From Coturnix japonica (lineage: Eukaryota > Chordata > Aves > Galliformes > Phasianidae), in the NCBI RefSeq assembly GCF_001577835.2, contig NC_029521.1, positions 2,230,786 through 2,294,785 on the forward strand: a stretch of DNA of 64,000 nt, written 5' to 3'. The position numbers and the translations under genes are program-made. Of the stretch, positions 32,126 through 44,015 are shown piece after piece. Under the pieces are notes generated by a model. The model ran no database searches. It was not told where the DNA came from and worked only from the letters and a program-made list of their open reading frames with translations. How positions within the stretch are numbered: the stretch's first letter is position 1; each line of letters begins with the position of its first letter.

Positions 32126-35100
32126 AAATCATGTATTTTTCATTAATCATATATTTGACATCTGATAAGGAAAATGAGGGCAACAGCATTCATTTCTGTT
32201 TCTGAATTTAAGGACTGTTAAAATAAGCGAAGGTTTATGAACTTGAATGTCAAATCCCAAGTTCAGCTAATTGCTTAAGCTCACGAGTAACCACAGTACT
32301 AGTTAAAACAGCACTCTAATGTTTTCAGCTTAAAGCACACTTTTAGAAGGTTGCTGTTGCTCACGAGCAGTGCTTTGGTTACTCAGGTGCTCAGGGAGAG
32401 ATGAAGATGAGTACCTGAGTGAGCAAGGACCCGACGCCAGATGAACAAGGACGTGTTCTAAATGAAAAGAGACCCTGAACATTTTGTTCACTGAAGATTC
32501 TGTTTGAATAAATTATACATAAAGGACATTTCTTTTTCTTGGTGCGTGTTTTGGAGTCCATAGCACAAATTATTTATTAACATCAACTGATAGGAGAAGC
32601 TAGAACAGTTAAAAAAGTATTCAGTGGAGAGCTGAAATCTACACTGATGGCACGAGGCCACTTGACCTCCAAGCAGCTGCTATTCATTTTCCTTAAACAG
32701 AACAAATAATCATTTTCTTAAACTCTTCTGAGCTCTGCGCTGCAGCAAAAAGTGACTTGGGGCTTTTGCTAAAACCACTGCTTGTGCTTTCCAGTCTCTT
32801 TTAACATGCAGGACACTCACTGTTCTTTGGCAACTTGTTGGAAAAAGAACAACCCACTTCTGAAATTCAGAGAGCTATGATCTTAAGTGATCAGTTTCCA
32901 CCTGGATGGAGTGAAATTTTCTTCTTGGGAACTTTATCGGTACATTAAAAGATGCAAATTAATTCATAATTCTTTCAGCTCATTCTCTTGGGAGCAATTA
33001 TACAAGGAAGTTATTAACGTACAAGAAAACAATGGTTAAAAATCTCAAAGGGCAACATGGGTGTGGAATATATGAAAACATTTAGACCTAACTAATAGCA
33101 GAACTTGGTTGTAATAATAACAGTTGATAAAGCCATTTGCATTTGTCTCTATTTGCAATCTATTATTAGCCACATAACACACACGAGGAATCAGATACCA
33201 GCAAAGGTCCCAATGTCACTGAAGTGCTAACGATATGCAGTGTGAGGAGCCGAATGCATGCTTCCGGGGCTTCTGGGATCACAGCCAAATGTAAGGCTCT
33301 GATCGATTCATGCTTTCTGGGTCTCTGATGTATACCAACCATTCCGCCATGACTGCATTCAAAACTATCACCTCAACAAAAGCCTCTGCACTCTGATAAA
33401 TAAACCAAATATTTTCATCTGGATAATGAGCGCCTCTTGGGATGAAGTTAATATTTGATGAAAACACAGCATGCAGATTTGCTTTTTAGGCCTTATTTTT
33501 TCCTCCTTTTAGTTAAGGAGTTAGCTTTAGCTCAGCTAGTTCCCTTTCTTTTCAGAATTTATCCTACCTGCTTTTAATGTTACATATCTGCTGAAAATCT
33601 CAATTTTTACAATCGGAGTCCTGGCACAGGATCTCACTGGGGAACCAGTAACTGCTCTCATTTCTGCTGCTAGCGTTCCCTGACATCCGGACAGCAGTGT
33701 GTGAAGGGAAGCGTGTGTTCTCACAACACCATAAAACAAGCATCACTACAGAGGAAATTTTGTCCCTAACATGAACATTAAGTTGCCTTAAAGAAGTGAA
33801 TCTTACAAACATTAAGCATAATATACATCAGTCAAGCTGCTGTTGTCAATCTGGGGTAGGTGGCAGCTGAAGGGGAGAGACTCTGACTAGGTTAAGGCTG
33901 CCGAGAGAAACCGTGAATGACTCCCTGGCTATTGCCATGGTTCCATGTATTTAAAAAAGTATATGGACTTACTGAGAAAAAAGGAGGGCACCTTTCATGC
34001 ATAATTACGTTACTTAACATTCTTGTGTCTAGGCTCTTTTAGCTAGCTTGTTCTCTGCTGTTTCCTCCTGGAGACCTACAGCCCCACAAACTGGCAGAGA
34101 AAGAGATGCCAAGGTCTTGAAAGACAGTTTCTGAGAGAGAACACTGACAAAAGGCTATTACAGTTAAATCGTCAAATGCACCTTTAAATAAATGAAAATG
34201 CAAGCACAAGGTCTATCTGTCTGTCAATCTTTTTCCCCTTTCAAAAGCAAACAAACAAAACCAAAACAACTTGAAAGAAGGACAGACTATCTGGGGAGAA
34301 CTGTGACATGCCGTGGGCATCAAAAGGTGAGGCCAGAACAGGCTTACCGTAACCAGAATTTTACACTGAAGTGCACCATCTGAAAGGATCAGTGCAAAGC
34401 CTTAGGGAGAACTCAAGTTAAATAGAATCGCTGTTCTGAAGAAATGATATAGTCATAGTGGCTATTCTAGTTAATTGTAGTCATTTCTGTACATACAGAT
34501 GGCAGACAAAGAAAAGAAGTGCTATGTAAGGACAGTCCTTCACAAGGAGTTTCCTCCATACAGACAAGCAGAGAGGCTTGGGTTAATGGAAGAACTTGGC
34601 ATGCTGCAAGTAAGAGGTGAGAGCTCCTCTAGAAATCAGGCTTGCTCTGGGTTTGGTCGCTGTATTTCTGGGACACGACCCTTAGCACTGCGGTCTTTCA
34701 GAGAGAAGCTTCTGATTACTGTCAAAGCAGAATCTGTGGTAAAGGTGCATGAAATGCAGAGGCTGAAGCAAATCACTTTGAAAATGCAGAGCTGCCTCAT
34801 TGACCCAGTGAATTCACTTAGGCTGCTGACATTTTCCCATCTCTGTGACCAAAGATTGCTCATCTAATGGAAGTGACATACCTCAGCTGGTGAGGCTTTC
34901 TTCCCAGTACCCAGGAAGCAAATGAACTGGAATGTTGAGTCTCAGCTTGAAAAATAATCTTTGAAATGGATATTGTTTCACCTGCAATCATAAATGAGAA
35001 TAAGCAGTGAGCAAGTGCCATGAAAACACACAAGTTTAGTTTTAAAGATAACTATAGGAAGTCTCACTTATGGCTAAATGATGGAGAACAGTTATAATCT

Positions 35101-35917
35101 GTTATCCTTAATTTACTGCTATGTAAGTAAAAATGTGCTAAGAGCAGCAGACCTGTTAAATGAAAGCTCTCTTAATGATTACTCAGAAGCTGGGATTAAC
35201 ATCCAGTTAGAGATTAAGCAATAAATAGATTTTTCTTCAGAATTCTTCATAATGGGTAAACATGATATGACAGAAGCCCTTTACGCTTCTGCTGGTTATG
35301 AAAAGAAACCAAATATCAGACAGGTGACTAAGAGGGATTTCTTTTAACTGTTAATCTGTGTTGGGTATCCGAGTGCTTATTCCTGCTGATACAACTACTG
35401 TGAGGAGGCTGCTGATTGTGCACCCCATCACAGCAAGATGAGCTGAAGTCAGTACTGAATGGGCTGGAAAAGACTGAATAAAATACTGGTCTGGATACTA
35501 CTTACCTTAATATGTTTGTTGTTTCTGTTCTCATCGCCATGGTATCTGAAAATGTGATGCATCAAATCAACAGTCACGGCAGAAACACCAAACCTCAGAT
35601 AAATGTTGGTGATTTCCTTGTTACAGTGAGGATTTTAGCTGTGTTAGGGTTATTTGTCAGGTATGGAGTAGCCTTGGTGATCCTGGGGAAGTGCCGAGAA
35701 TGATGGGGAGACGTATATAAACTTTGGAACTGTAACAGCCTTTCTGATGAAAGGGTATTCTCCAGGAGTTGGGCTTGGGTGTATTTTGTCAGGAGGCTGG
35801 GTTATCTGTCCTATCTCTTTTGAATGGCCAGCAAAAGAAAACACTTCTGGACATCGTTTTCCTGTCTCATCCTGGGCTTTTCACTCTTCTTCAAAGTTAT
35901 CTCAGACCTAAACACAT
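32126..35917. other. gene-poor intergenic stretch
   Basis: No coding exon, RNA gene or repeat family recognised. The 122-codon plus frame at 34499-34867 has no family resemblance. Confidence 0.4.
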
Positions 35918-35929
35918 AAAAAAAAAAAA

Positions 35930-35968
<39 letters not shown>

Positions 35969-35990
35969 GGAGGGGGGAAGGGGAAGGCTA
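35918..35990 (+). repeat. A12-G38 homopolymer pair and G-rich tail
   Basis: Twelve A followed by 38 uninterrupted G (35930-35967), then a G/A-rich tail. Strong potential for G-quadruplex or triplex structure; exact length is unreliable in sequencing. Confidence 0.95.
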
Positions 35991-36287
35991 ATGCCTGTAA
36001 TTTAACAATCACAAACTTCACAATATTCCCATGGCATAATTGTGTATGTTGGGGAAAAAATAATAATTCCAAGATGAATCACAAAATTAATTGCTGAAGT
36101 TACATTTAGAAGCCACCCAATTATTTCTAAGCATGAAAAAGACTGCACCCTCATTTTTCTTCTTTTCTATCATGCACACATTTCAATAACAACCTTTTTA
36201 AAATCAGTGCTTTAATGACATTATGATTTTCTTTAATCTTAAATGTGAAAAGTCCTCTACAGCAATACAATTTGGGATCTTATTTTC

Positions 36288-36294
<7 letters not shown>

Positions 36295-36317
<23 letters not shown>
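36295..36317 (+). repeat. poly-T run of about 23
   Basis: Simple T tract preceded by shorter T runs broken by C. Confidence 0.9.
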
Positions 36318-36318
<1 letters not shown>

Positions 36319-37033
36319 TCACCTTTTAAAGCAGGAGCTTTATAAAGTGTAGCATTAGCGGTTCAGGGCCATGTTGCAGCCCCTTTGCATGGCAGTGTGA
36401 GTGGAAGCCATAATTCAGAGCTCAGTCACCTCGAGATGTATTCGGTAGAACTTGAGCACGACAGCACTGCACAAAATCAAGAGCAAGGATCACTGGGGAT
36501 TTGAGGGCCTTCATGTGCTAATGTGGGATGGAAAAGGCTAGAGATGTGATCTTACAGCATCCTCCTTAAGCTTGTACAGATAGCCCCACACTGGAGGTCT
36601 AGGATGGGTACCCACTGACAAACCAGCTAAGTCATCCTGAAACAGAGCTACAAACAGATGCTTGCATTTTGTCTTTGGCAGTCAGCAGCTCCTCCCCCTC
36701 CCCCCCCCAACAATGCAATGACAATATGCAAAAGGGATCTGGACTCATCTGACACATGCTCGTCTCTGTGCTCCAGCATCAGATGATTATTTTTCTTTCT
36801 ATACACACACTCTAATTGCACGATATTGGCAAAGGAGAGTTGCAAATGTAGATGTATTCACTCGTTTAACAGTGCTTGCATAATTGGTTACATATGGGAT
36901 CTTAACGAAGACTACATGCAGTATGCTGTTTGTCTAATAAGAAATTGCAAGTGCATCTTTTTGTGGTTCACAGTGCGATCACTAAGAAAGCTCCTGCATG
37001 ACTGAGAGAAAGCCTATCCTTTTATATTCATTT

Positions 37034-37051
37034 AAAAAAAAAAAAAAAAAA
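37034..37051 (+). repeat. poly-A run of about 18
   Basis: Simple A tract in intergenic DNA. Confidence 0.9.
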
Positions 37052-38559
37052 GGATTTGAAAAGCCTATATTTCTTTTCATGGAGGTACCGTAGTTAAGAA
37101 CCTAACATTAACGAGAGTTACTAAAAGTTCAGGAATCGTTGTCTTGCAGAGAGTGAATCATCTCACCCATGATAAATTATACATATTGCACTGTCTATAC
37201 AGAAAGATGAGAGTCAGTGACTCTCTTAATGGTGTCCGCTTATTCAGGTCCCATGCAAACCTACATATGCAAAGAACACAACCTGCTTTTAATTGAAGAC
37301 TTTTTTTCCTCAGACATTGTAGGTACGTGCTGGCTGTATTTGTTACAATCTAAAATTATTTGGACTCACTGTAGACTTTTGCACTTAAAGTAAGGCCCAG
37401 GAAAGTCAGAAACCCTCTCCTTTCCTGAGGCAGCGCTTAATATCCCAACCTGTGAGATGCTGCTTGCACCCTTAGAAACAAATATATGTATTTTCAGCTA
37501 TCATCATTAAGTCTTCACATTCCTCATAGGAAAAGCAAGCTCACCAACTTTACTTTGCTAACAACACAGAATTCTCAGTCATTGTGGCATCATTTTTCAG
37601 AGCTGCACTAAACTAAACCCCTGTAATTCAGCTCCACAGAAGTTTTCAAAACTGCATTTTAGATTAAAAACAAAAAACACCAAAACAATAAACAAAAAAA
37701 CACCCAGGAGGAACATTTAACACTTAAAAAGATTTTGGGTTTTGGGTCCTGTCCTTTGAAGGGGTCTATGTTCATTGGGCTTATGATGGAAAGTCAGTCT
37801 CAGCCTTCACTGTGGAGCAAATACATACAAGTTATGCATAGCAATGCTGCTGCATAATCTGTTCCTCTGAAATGTTCTGTCTTACTGCAGATACCCATGA
37901 GAGCATATTGGTGGATGCACTGGCTCTGACGGGCAAACTACTTGTAAGAGCAGTAGAAGCTGCTGCCCATGAAGACTTGACAGAACTAGATATTTATGCA
38001 AGTGCTTAGTAATACTTATAAAAGGGACATTATTAAGCCTCTACTCTGCAATTGGGATATTACAAATCGTTTAGTATGTCCTCAGGAAAGCTGTGTTATC
38101 CAGCTAAGAAATGAATACAAAAGACTGAGATGACTGAGATGCACAGTGACCACATTTCTGAACATGAACTGGATGGCAATGTGCAACTTTTAATAAGGAA
38201 CCCAATGAAATTACAGGTTGCTGAAACTCAAGGACAACCAGGCATTCCATCTTTGGCAGCCATGCTTTTCTCTGCCAACCGCAGTAAAAATGGGGATTTA
38301 GTGACACTTCTTTTTAGCATGAACAGAAATAGTTGGTTGTAAAAACAAATCCAATGAAATATTCAGCAATAAAATAGTAAAGTCACTAAATAATGCATTC
38401 ATTTGGCTCTAGAGGCTGACCTTTGTTAAATTCTTTGGAGGTGAAGTGCAAACTATTATTTTGGCTATGGTGTATTCCTGGGGAAACACTGCTATGAGAA
38501 CTCTATATTTCACAATGAAAGTAGCTCATTTATTAGCTTAAATTATGCATATTTTTCAG

Positions 38560-39130
38560 TAGGTGGCCTTCTTCCTTCTCAGGAGGTACTGAATCAATAG
38601 CCTGGTATAGTGCTAATGGGCACTTTGCCGCTTGAGGTGCCATCCTTCAGAAGACAGACTGAAAGCAAGGCCTCTTTTCTTTCTGACTTTAATGGCTCTT
38701 AAAGCATTTCCCCCCCCCCCCCCCCCCCCCCCCCTTTTTTTTTCCTCCATTATTAAAGGTGTTAGTGTCTTGGCCACAGTTCAATTTGGGTAATTACATT
38801 CTGTCTCCCTAAATTTTGCTTTGTGCGGTTTTAATTTAATATGGTGTTCTTCTTCTCTTTCTTCCTGCCCTAAGTTGTTTTGTGTCACTGCTGAGCGCTA
38901 TTAAATAACCGCCATATTTCCCCCAAGACAGCTGCATTTAAGAGGTGGGTGAGGTGAAGCCTGCAAACGCAATTTGTGATTCATTCCCAGAGAGAGAAAC
39001 ACAAGATCACTTGCAGTTGTTATTTGCTTATATTTAACTGGACAAACTCCAGCTTTTCCGCTCCCCTCTAGTAGTTTGTTTTATTTGGAATTTAATTACC
39101 CAGGTGAAAACAGGCAGCTGAAGGGAGCAC
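38560..39130. promoter_or_regulatory. candidate conserved noncoding element
   Basis: Repeat-free sequence outside the C tract with dense homeobox-like TTAATTA/AATTAC cores, a CCATATTT A/T box and a CAGGTG E-box near 38900-39110. It resembles developmental enhancers of gene deserts in texture only; no alignment was possible here. Confidence 0.2.
38710..38743 (+). repeat. C25-T9 homopolymer pair
   Basis: Twenty-five C followed by nine T; read on the minus strand it is A9-G25, the same design as 35918-35967 in the opposite orientation. Confidence 0.95.
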
Positions 39131-39446
39131 TGTCTCTCCTCCAGAGAACACAAGGCTCATGCTTGAGAGACCTTTCTGGGTAGACTAGTGGCTTTTATTC
39201 TTTGTCTGAGAACCTAAGTTGCCACAAGCAACCTTCCTCCATAACTACGTGTTATGGAGTTAATTAGCTGCGCTGGAGATCAGTTTGTCTTTAGCTGCCT
39301 TCCCTCTGTCTCATCCCTCATTCAAGATCAGTCTGTCCTACCAGGAGAACTGCACAAACCTCAGCAAAGCTTGCCTTGTTACACCCAGAGCTACCCTTCA
39401 TCTGACAAGTTCTTATGAGCAGTGCAGGAGACCAATAAGGGAGACA

Positions 39447-39627
39447 GTGTCCGGTGGCGCAGTGGTAGGAATGCTGCTTGCAACACCGGAGGCCTGGGTT
39501 CAAATCCCCCCTGTGGCGCAAGTGGTAGAAGTGCCGCTCTGCTACACAGAGGCTCGAGTCCCAGGGGTTGGACTAGATGATCTCTAAGGTCCCTTCCAAC
39601 TCGCACGAGACTGTGAGACTGTGAGAG
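39447..39627 (+). mobile_element. composite SINE-like element: dimeric tRNA-like head with CR1 3' tail
   Basis: A first tRNA-like unit has a box A-like GTGGCGCAGTGGTAG at 39454-39468 and box B GGGTTCAAATCCC at 39496-39508; between them it lines up without gaps with vertebrate tRNA-Gly (GGAGGCCTGGGTTC against GGAGGCCCGGGTTC). A second unit follows with GTGGCGCAAGTGGTAG at 39513-39528 and GGCTCGAGTCCC at 39551-39562. The 39-bp tail at 39564-39602 equals the CR1 3' end in sense (GGTTGGACTAGATGATCTC, then AAGGTCCCTTCCAACTC). It ends in an 8-bp period repeat (GACTGTGA twice, 39609-39627), like the 8-bp terminal repeats of CR1. This is the build of a SINE mobilised by CR1 machinery. Confidence 0.8.
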
Positions 39628-41280
39628 TTTCTAGCTTTAGCTTATAAAGCGACCTTCCTGATGGACCTTGTTGTACCTAAACTTGACACCTTGCACTTTA
39701 GCTTTCTTACTGAGTAGACACAGAAGCAGCGCTAAGAGAAATAACTGCTTGTACAGTCTAGCATGCAGATGGGGCTGGTGTGGAGTTCTCAAACCCAACA
39801 GAGCCTCTGCCATGAAGACAAGAACTGCAGCTTCCCAGTCACTGACAAGGAGACCTTCCCCACAGCCCGGGAGCTGCGGCCCACTGCCAGCATGACCCCA
39901 GAGCAGCAGGGGCCAGACAGCATTGAAGGCAGCTTCCTCCAGGAGTTTTTATTTTTAACAACTCTGTCAGCTGAATGATCTGCACTGAAGTCTGGCAGTT
40001 GCTTAAGAAAGGCTCTGGCTCTAAACCATCTGGAACTATGAGAACTTGTCTGATTTGGGCATTCTGTGGAAGGGGAAAAGTCCTGAAGCATTCTGAAAGG
40101 CTGCAGGGTAGCTTCAGTAGCAAGGAGACAAAGTAGAGCTCTGGGGCAAATGCTCCAGGTACTACTTGTGCAAGTTTCTCAGGCAATCCCTACTTTCTAG
40201 AAAATGCAGTATCTGTAACAAAAGCCATACAGGAGACTTCTAAACCCTACTACTCTAGAAAACTAGAGCAGACAAGGGCTTCAGTCTAACATGATTCTTT
40301 TTTGTTGGCATGAAACCCTTGTATGAACACTGCTGCTTAGGACTGAAATAACTCAGTTCAGCTTCACTGCCAGGGGTTTTCCTACACGCGCATGCTTTTA
40401 ATGGCTATAAAAGGCAGAGAACACATATCCTTCTGAAGATGCAAATCAAGGTAGCCCGCTTTTCATCACCTTAGTTGAAAAAGTAAGCTAAAAGTTAATT
40501 TTATGAACTTATAATACGGCACTTCAGATGCAAACTGTGTAACAAGAACCATTCAAAAGAGGCCAGCAGCTAGACCTTCCCCCAGAAATCATGTGTTTGG
40601 AGTCTTAACATGAAAGTAATGTCAAAGGAGCAAAAACTCTACTGCTGCTAATCAGAGAGCCCACTGATTTTCCAATTTACTGTATTTGAATTATCTAAAG
40701 TATGTATTATCTCTCTTTGCTTTAAAACATTGCCAGAACTTCAGAGTTGGAAGCTTTTCACATGGATGAGATTGTTGTTCTTGATTCTTCAATCATTATT
40801 TTTGTTAAAATGAAACACGTTTTTAATGTTTAATTTAAATCCATTACTTCCGCCTGCTACTGAAAGACATTTTGCATGTGACAATAACATTTTGTACCCC
40901 AAATCAGCACCATCTGCTTATTTATAGTGAGATCCAATAATAAAGAGTTTTTACTAAGCCCGCAATGGGACCTGGATAATAACAGCATTAGTCACATGAC
41001 TGCGTTATGAACTGAGTTTTCAATTTTCAGACACTAATAAGAGTGTTCCTTTATCAGTCACTGTAACTATTTTACAGTGTTCTGCAACAAGAATGTCTAA
41101 AGAACCTTCACTTCCCGAGATCCATTCCTTTTACCACCCACAGCTGCTGTTTCACCAGTTAAGGGCACATCTGGTCCTGGCATGCCATTATGTGCCAGGA
41201 TTAAATGCCTCAGCATCTGAGGTGAAAGGTGAGCTGCTAAGAGAACTGCTTTCAAAATTAGCTGAGTTATCCTTAGTGTT
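39628..41280. other. intergenic, no gene recognised
   Basis: No exon or repeat family recognised; the open frames near 39670-40190 lack any family resemblance. Confidence 0.4.
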
Positions 41281-41284
41281 ACCC

Positions 41285-41372
41285 TCAAGAAAAACAAAAC
41301 AAAACAAAAATACCCCTCCCCCAACAACAACAAACAACAACAGCAACAACCACAGAACCAAAAACCACAACT
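41285..41372 (+). repeat. A/C-rich simple repeat (AAAAC and CAA units)
   Basis: Runs of AAAAC followed by CAA/CAG units. The low-complexity NNNHR-type translation across it is not a gene. Confidence 0.85.
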
Positions 41373-41383
41373 ACAACATCAAG

Positions 41384-41690
41384 TGTAAGGTAGAATGATA
41401 CAAAGATGGTAACAGATATTCAAAAGTTTATTTATAGGGAAGAAATCACTGATATGGATGCCTTTGCTGGGAAATGCTGAGGCAATCTCCACCAGGGAGC
41501 AGTTTTCAAGAGATGCTGCCTTAGTGGTGGTCAACCCTTAAATGAGGTCTATAGGAGGTGGAGTCAAGCTCCACCCCTTCTGGGAGCTCAGCTGAATTAC
41601 TCTCACCTGTGTTCCCACACCTGACCCAACACTTGCCTCAGCTAATTAATCAGAGGTTCAGGCTGTAATTACCAATTTCCCATACACCAG
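41384..41690 (-). mobile_element. probable solo LTR, minus strand (fossil)
   Basis: Minus-strand order: a promoter-like part with CATTTAAGGG, then CTATAAATAAACTTTTG with an AATAAA signal near 41429-41434, and a terminus that could be CTTACA at 41384. A length of about 300 bp and this architecture suggest an avian LTR, but I could not find a convincing target duplication, so the ends are approximate. Confidence 0.5.
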
Positions 41691-41699
41691 GGTTTTAGT

Positions 41700-42900
41700 G
41701 GAGCACCAAAATCAAACAGTTTCAGGAAGAAAGAATTCAGACACTGCTGTCAGAAAGCAGAGATTAAATAATTGAAGGAACCTATCTTGCATAACTGTCA
41801 GCAGCAAGCAAAGACTGAAACAGGTTTCAAACTTGCATGAAGTTTCTCATAAACTATGATACTGAGGGACTTTGATAGTAATAATAAAAAAAATCCTTCT
41901 GTGTTCAAACATGAGTATGTGGGAAAGAGCAAAGTTAGGCTGAGATCCTACTTCAGACGGATCTCTTTTCCTTCTAATGAGAACATGTTCCAAGCGCAGT
42001 GCAGTACAAGGGCAGACTTCTGCTGCTCTCGGAGTTTGCTCTTGACCCTTAAAGAACAGTGTGTGGTGAGTAGGAAGTTGTGTTTTTTTTACTTCAGCGT
42101 GTGCTGAAGTTGAAACTATTCCACCGCACTTTTACAGACGGAGCTCTTTGTGCTACAATGACATCTCATTTTTCTAACTTAGATCCAAAAGCGAGTTTAT
42201 TGGCTTTCACTGTGACGTGATTTTCACAAGCACTCCAAGTTCACAACGCTCAACTGACGTGTATCACATGAGAACTATGAATAAAGTTCCTGACACTTAC
42301 TCTTACAGTCACCCATACACAGTTATACCAGTCAGTAAATAAAGCAAAACTAAGCCTTTACAATATACAGTACTAACTTCTTTTAATGCAATTACAGAGA
42401 TAGTTGGACCATAGAATCATTCCAGTTTGTAGGGTTATGAGGTTTTACACTGCTTACCCTACTGGGCAGTTTGGTCCAGTATTGAGACATCATGAGATGT
42501 CTAGAGCAGCATGAATGTGAACTGAGAAACATTCAACAGCATTTTCAAAGCTAGCACTGATTGATAAAAGGGACTTTATTACTTCTCTGCTCATATCAAT
42601 TTGAATTTGTCTATTGAAAATACAAGTTGACAACATGAGCATACCTATTATTTGGTTAGGCTTCCTTTTCAGTCAAGGACAGTAATAGGCTTTTCTAGAT
42701 TTATTTCCCCTTAAGATAGAAGTTAAACAAGCGTAGATGAGTTATGCTGTAGAAATAACTACTTTTGTCCATTGTCTGTGTGAGAGTACTGACCACAAGC
42801 CATGATATAGATGCTGATAATTTTGTGAGATGCACCACTCAGTCTCTGAGTTCTTCAGCTCCTTGAAACTGATGATGCTGGTCTTGCTAAATACAGCTGC
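41700..42900. other. intergenic with a possible CR1 tail scrap
   Basis: No gene recognised. 'accatagaatcattccagttt' at about 42409 resembles the CR1 3' terminus in reverse, too short to be sure. Confidence 0.35.
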
Positions 42901-42904
42901 TCTA

Positions 42905-44015
42905 TAGATTTACAGAGTCATAGAATCTTTTTGACCAGGAAAAGACCCTTAAAGGTCATCTAATCCAACTCTCCTGCAATGAACAGGGAGACCTACAGCT
43001 AGATCAGGTTGCTCAGAGGCCCAGTCCAGCCTGACTTGAAGCTCTCCAAGGATGAGGCCTCCATCGCCTCTCTAGGCTACCTGTTCCAGTTACCTCATGA
43101 CCCTTATTTGAAAAACAGCAAAACCAACAAACAAAACAAAACAAAAACAAACCACCAAACAAACAAAAAAGCCCTTCTTCTCTATATCCAGTCTAAATCT
43201 ACCTTCTCTTAGTTTGAAACAAATTTCCTCTTGTCCTTTCACAACAGACCCTGCTAAAGAGTCCATATCCCCTCCCTCCTTGTAGCCTGCCTTCCTTAAG
43301 ATACCAAAAGGCTTCTCCCAGGGCTCCCTGGTGCCTTCTCTTCTTCAGGCTGAAGAGCCCCAGCACTCTCAGCCTGTCCTCATAATGGAAGTGTTCCATC
43401 CCTCAGATCATTTTGGTGGCTCTCACCTGGACATGCACCGCATCCCTCCTGCACTGAGGACTCCACATCTGGATGCAGTACTCCAGATGAGGCCTCCCCA
43501 ATGCAGGATCACCTCCCTCAAGGTGCTGACTGTGCTTGTTTTGATGCAGCTCAGGATATGCTTGGCTTTCTGGGCTGCGAGGGCACATTGCTGGTAAGCT
43601 CTCACAACCAGTTCATTGTCCTTCAAACAGAACACTCATCAAAACCATATCTTTCCACTTTCCAGACAGAGGACATCAGTGGCTCTTCCACTGATGCAAT
43701 TGCACCATCATAAAAAGCAACAATATTGGGCACGCAGGACACGCCCTTGGTGAAACCAGGCTGGCTATCCCATACCACCTCCCCCACTTCCGTATGTTTT
43801 ATCATAGCTTCTAGGAGAATCTGCTCCACGGTCTTCCCCAGCACAGAGTTGAGTCTAAGAAGTTGGCAGTTGCCCAGTTATCTTTCCCACCCTTGTTAAA
43901 AATAGGTGCCAAATTGCATTTTTTCTGTTCATTAGGAATACTGTTTGACAGTAGCACAGTGACTTCATCAGCCAATTCCTTCAGGACTCTGGATGCCTTA
44001 GATGAAACTGCTCTA
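42905..44015 (-). mobile_element. CR1 LINE fragment, about 1.1 kb, with internal AAAC insertion
   Basis: Plus strand begins with the reversed CR1 terminus ('tcatagaatctttttgacca', 'aaaggtcatctaatccaac'), continues through the C-terminal ORF2 region ('gatgcagtactccagatgag', minus-strand [12 protein letters not shown]) and reaches the region 5' of it ('gaaaccaggctggctatccc', 'aggagaatctgctccacggt', 'ccttgttaaaaataggtgcc'). An AAAC-rich simple expansion (about 43115-43170) interrupts it. Inactive, moderately diverged. Confidence 0.9.
43115..43172 (+). repeat. AAAC-rich simple repeat inside CR1
   Basis: Irregular AAAC/AAAAC units that replace CR1 sequence between its conserved 'cctcatgaccc' and 'agcccttcttct' blocks. 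Confidence 0.85.

Noticed and set aside
34499-34867. 122-codon plus-strand frame
   Set aside because: No family resemblance, nothing splice-like around it, and an equally open shadow on the other strand.
39285-39606. 100-codon plus and about 70-codon minus frames
   Set aside because: They run through the tRNA/CR1 composite retroposon and are not host genes.
41188-41398. Valine/leucine/phenylalanine-rich antisense and asparagine-rich sense frames
   Set aside because: Both come from the CAA/AAAAC simple repeat.
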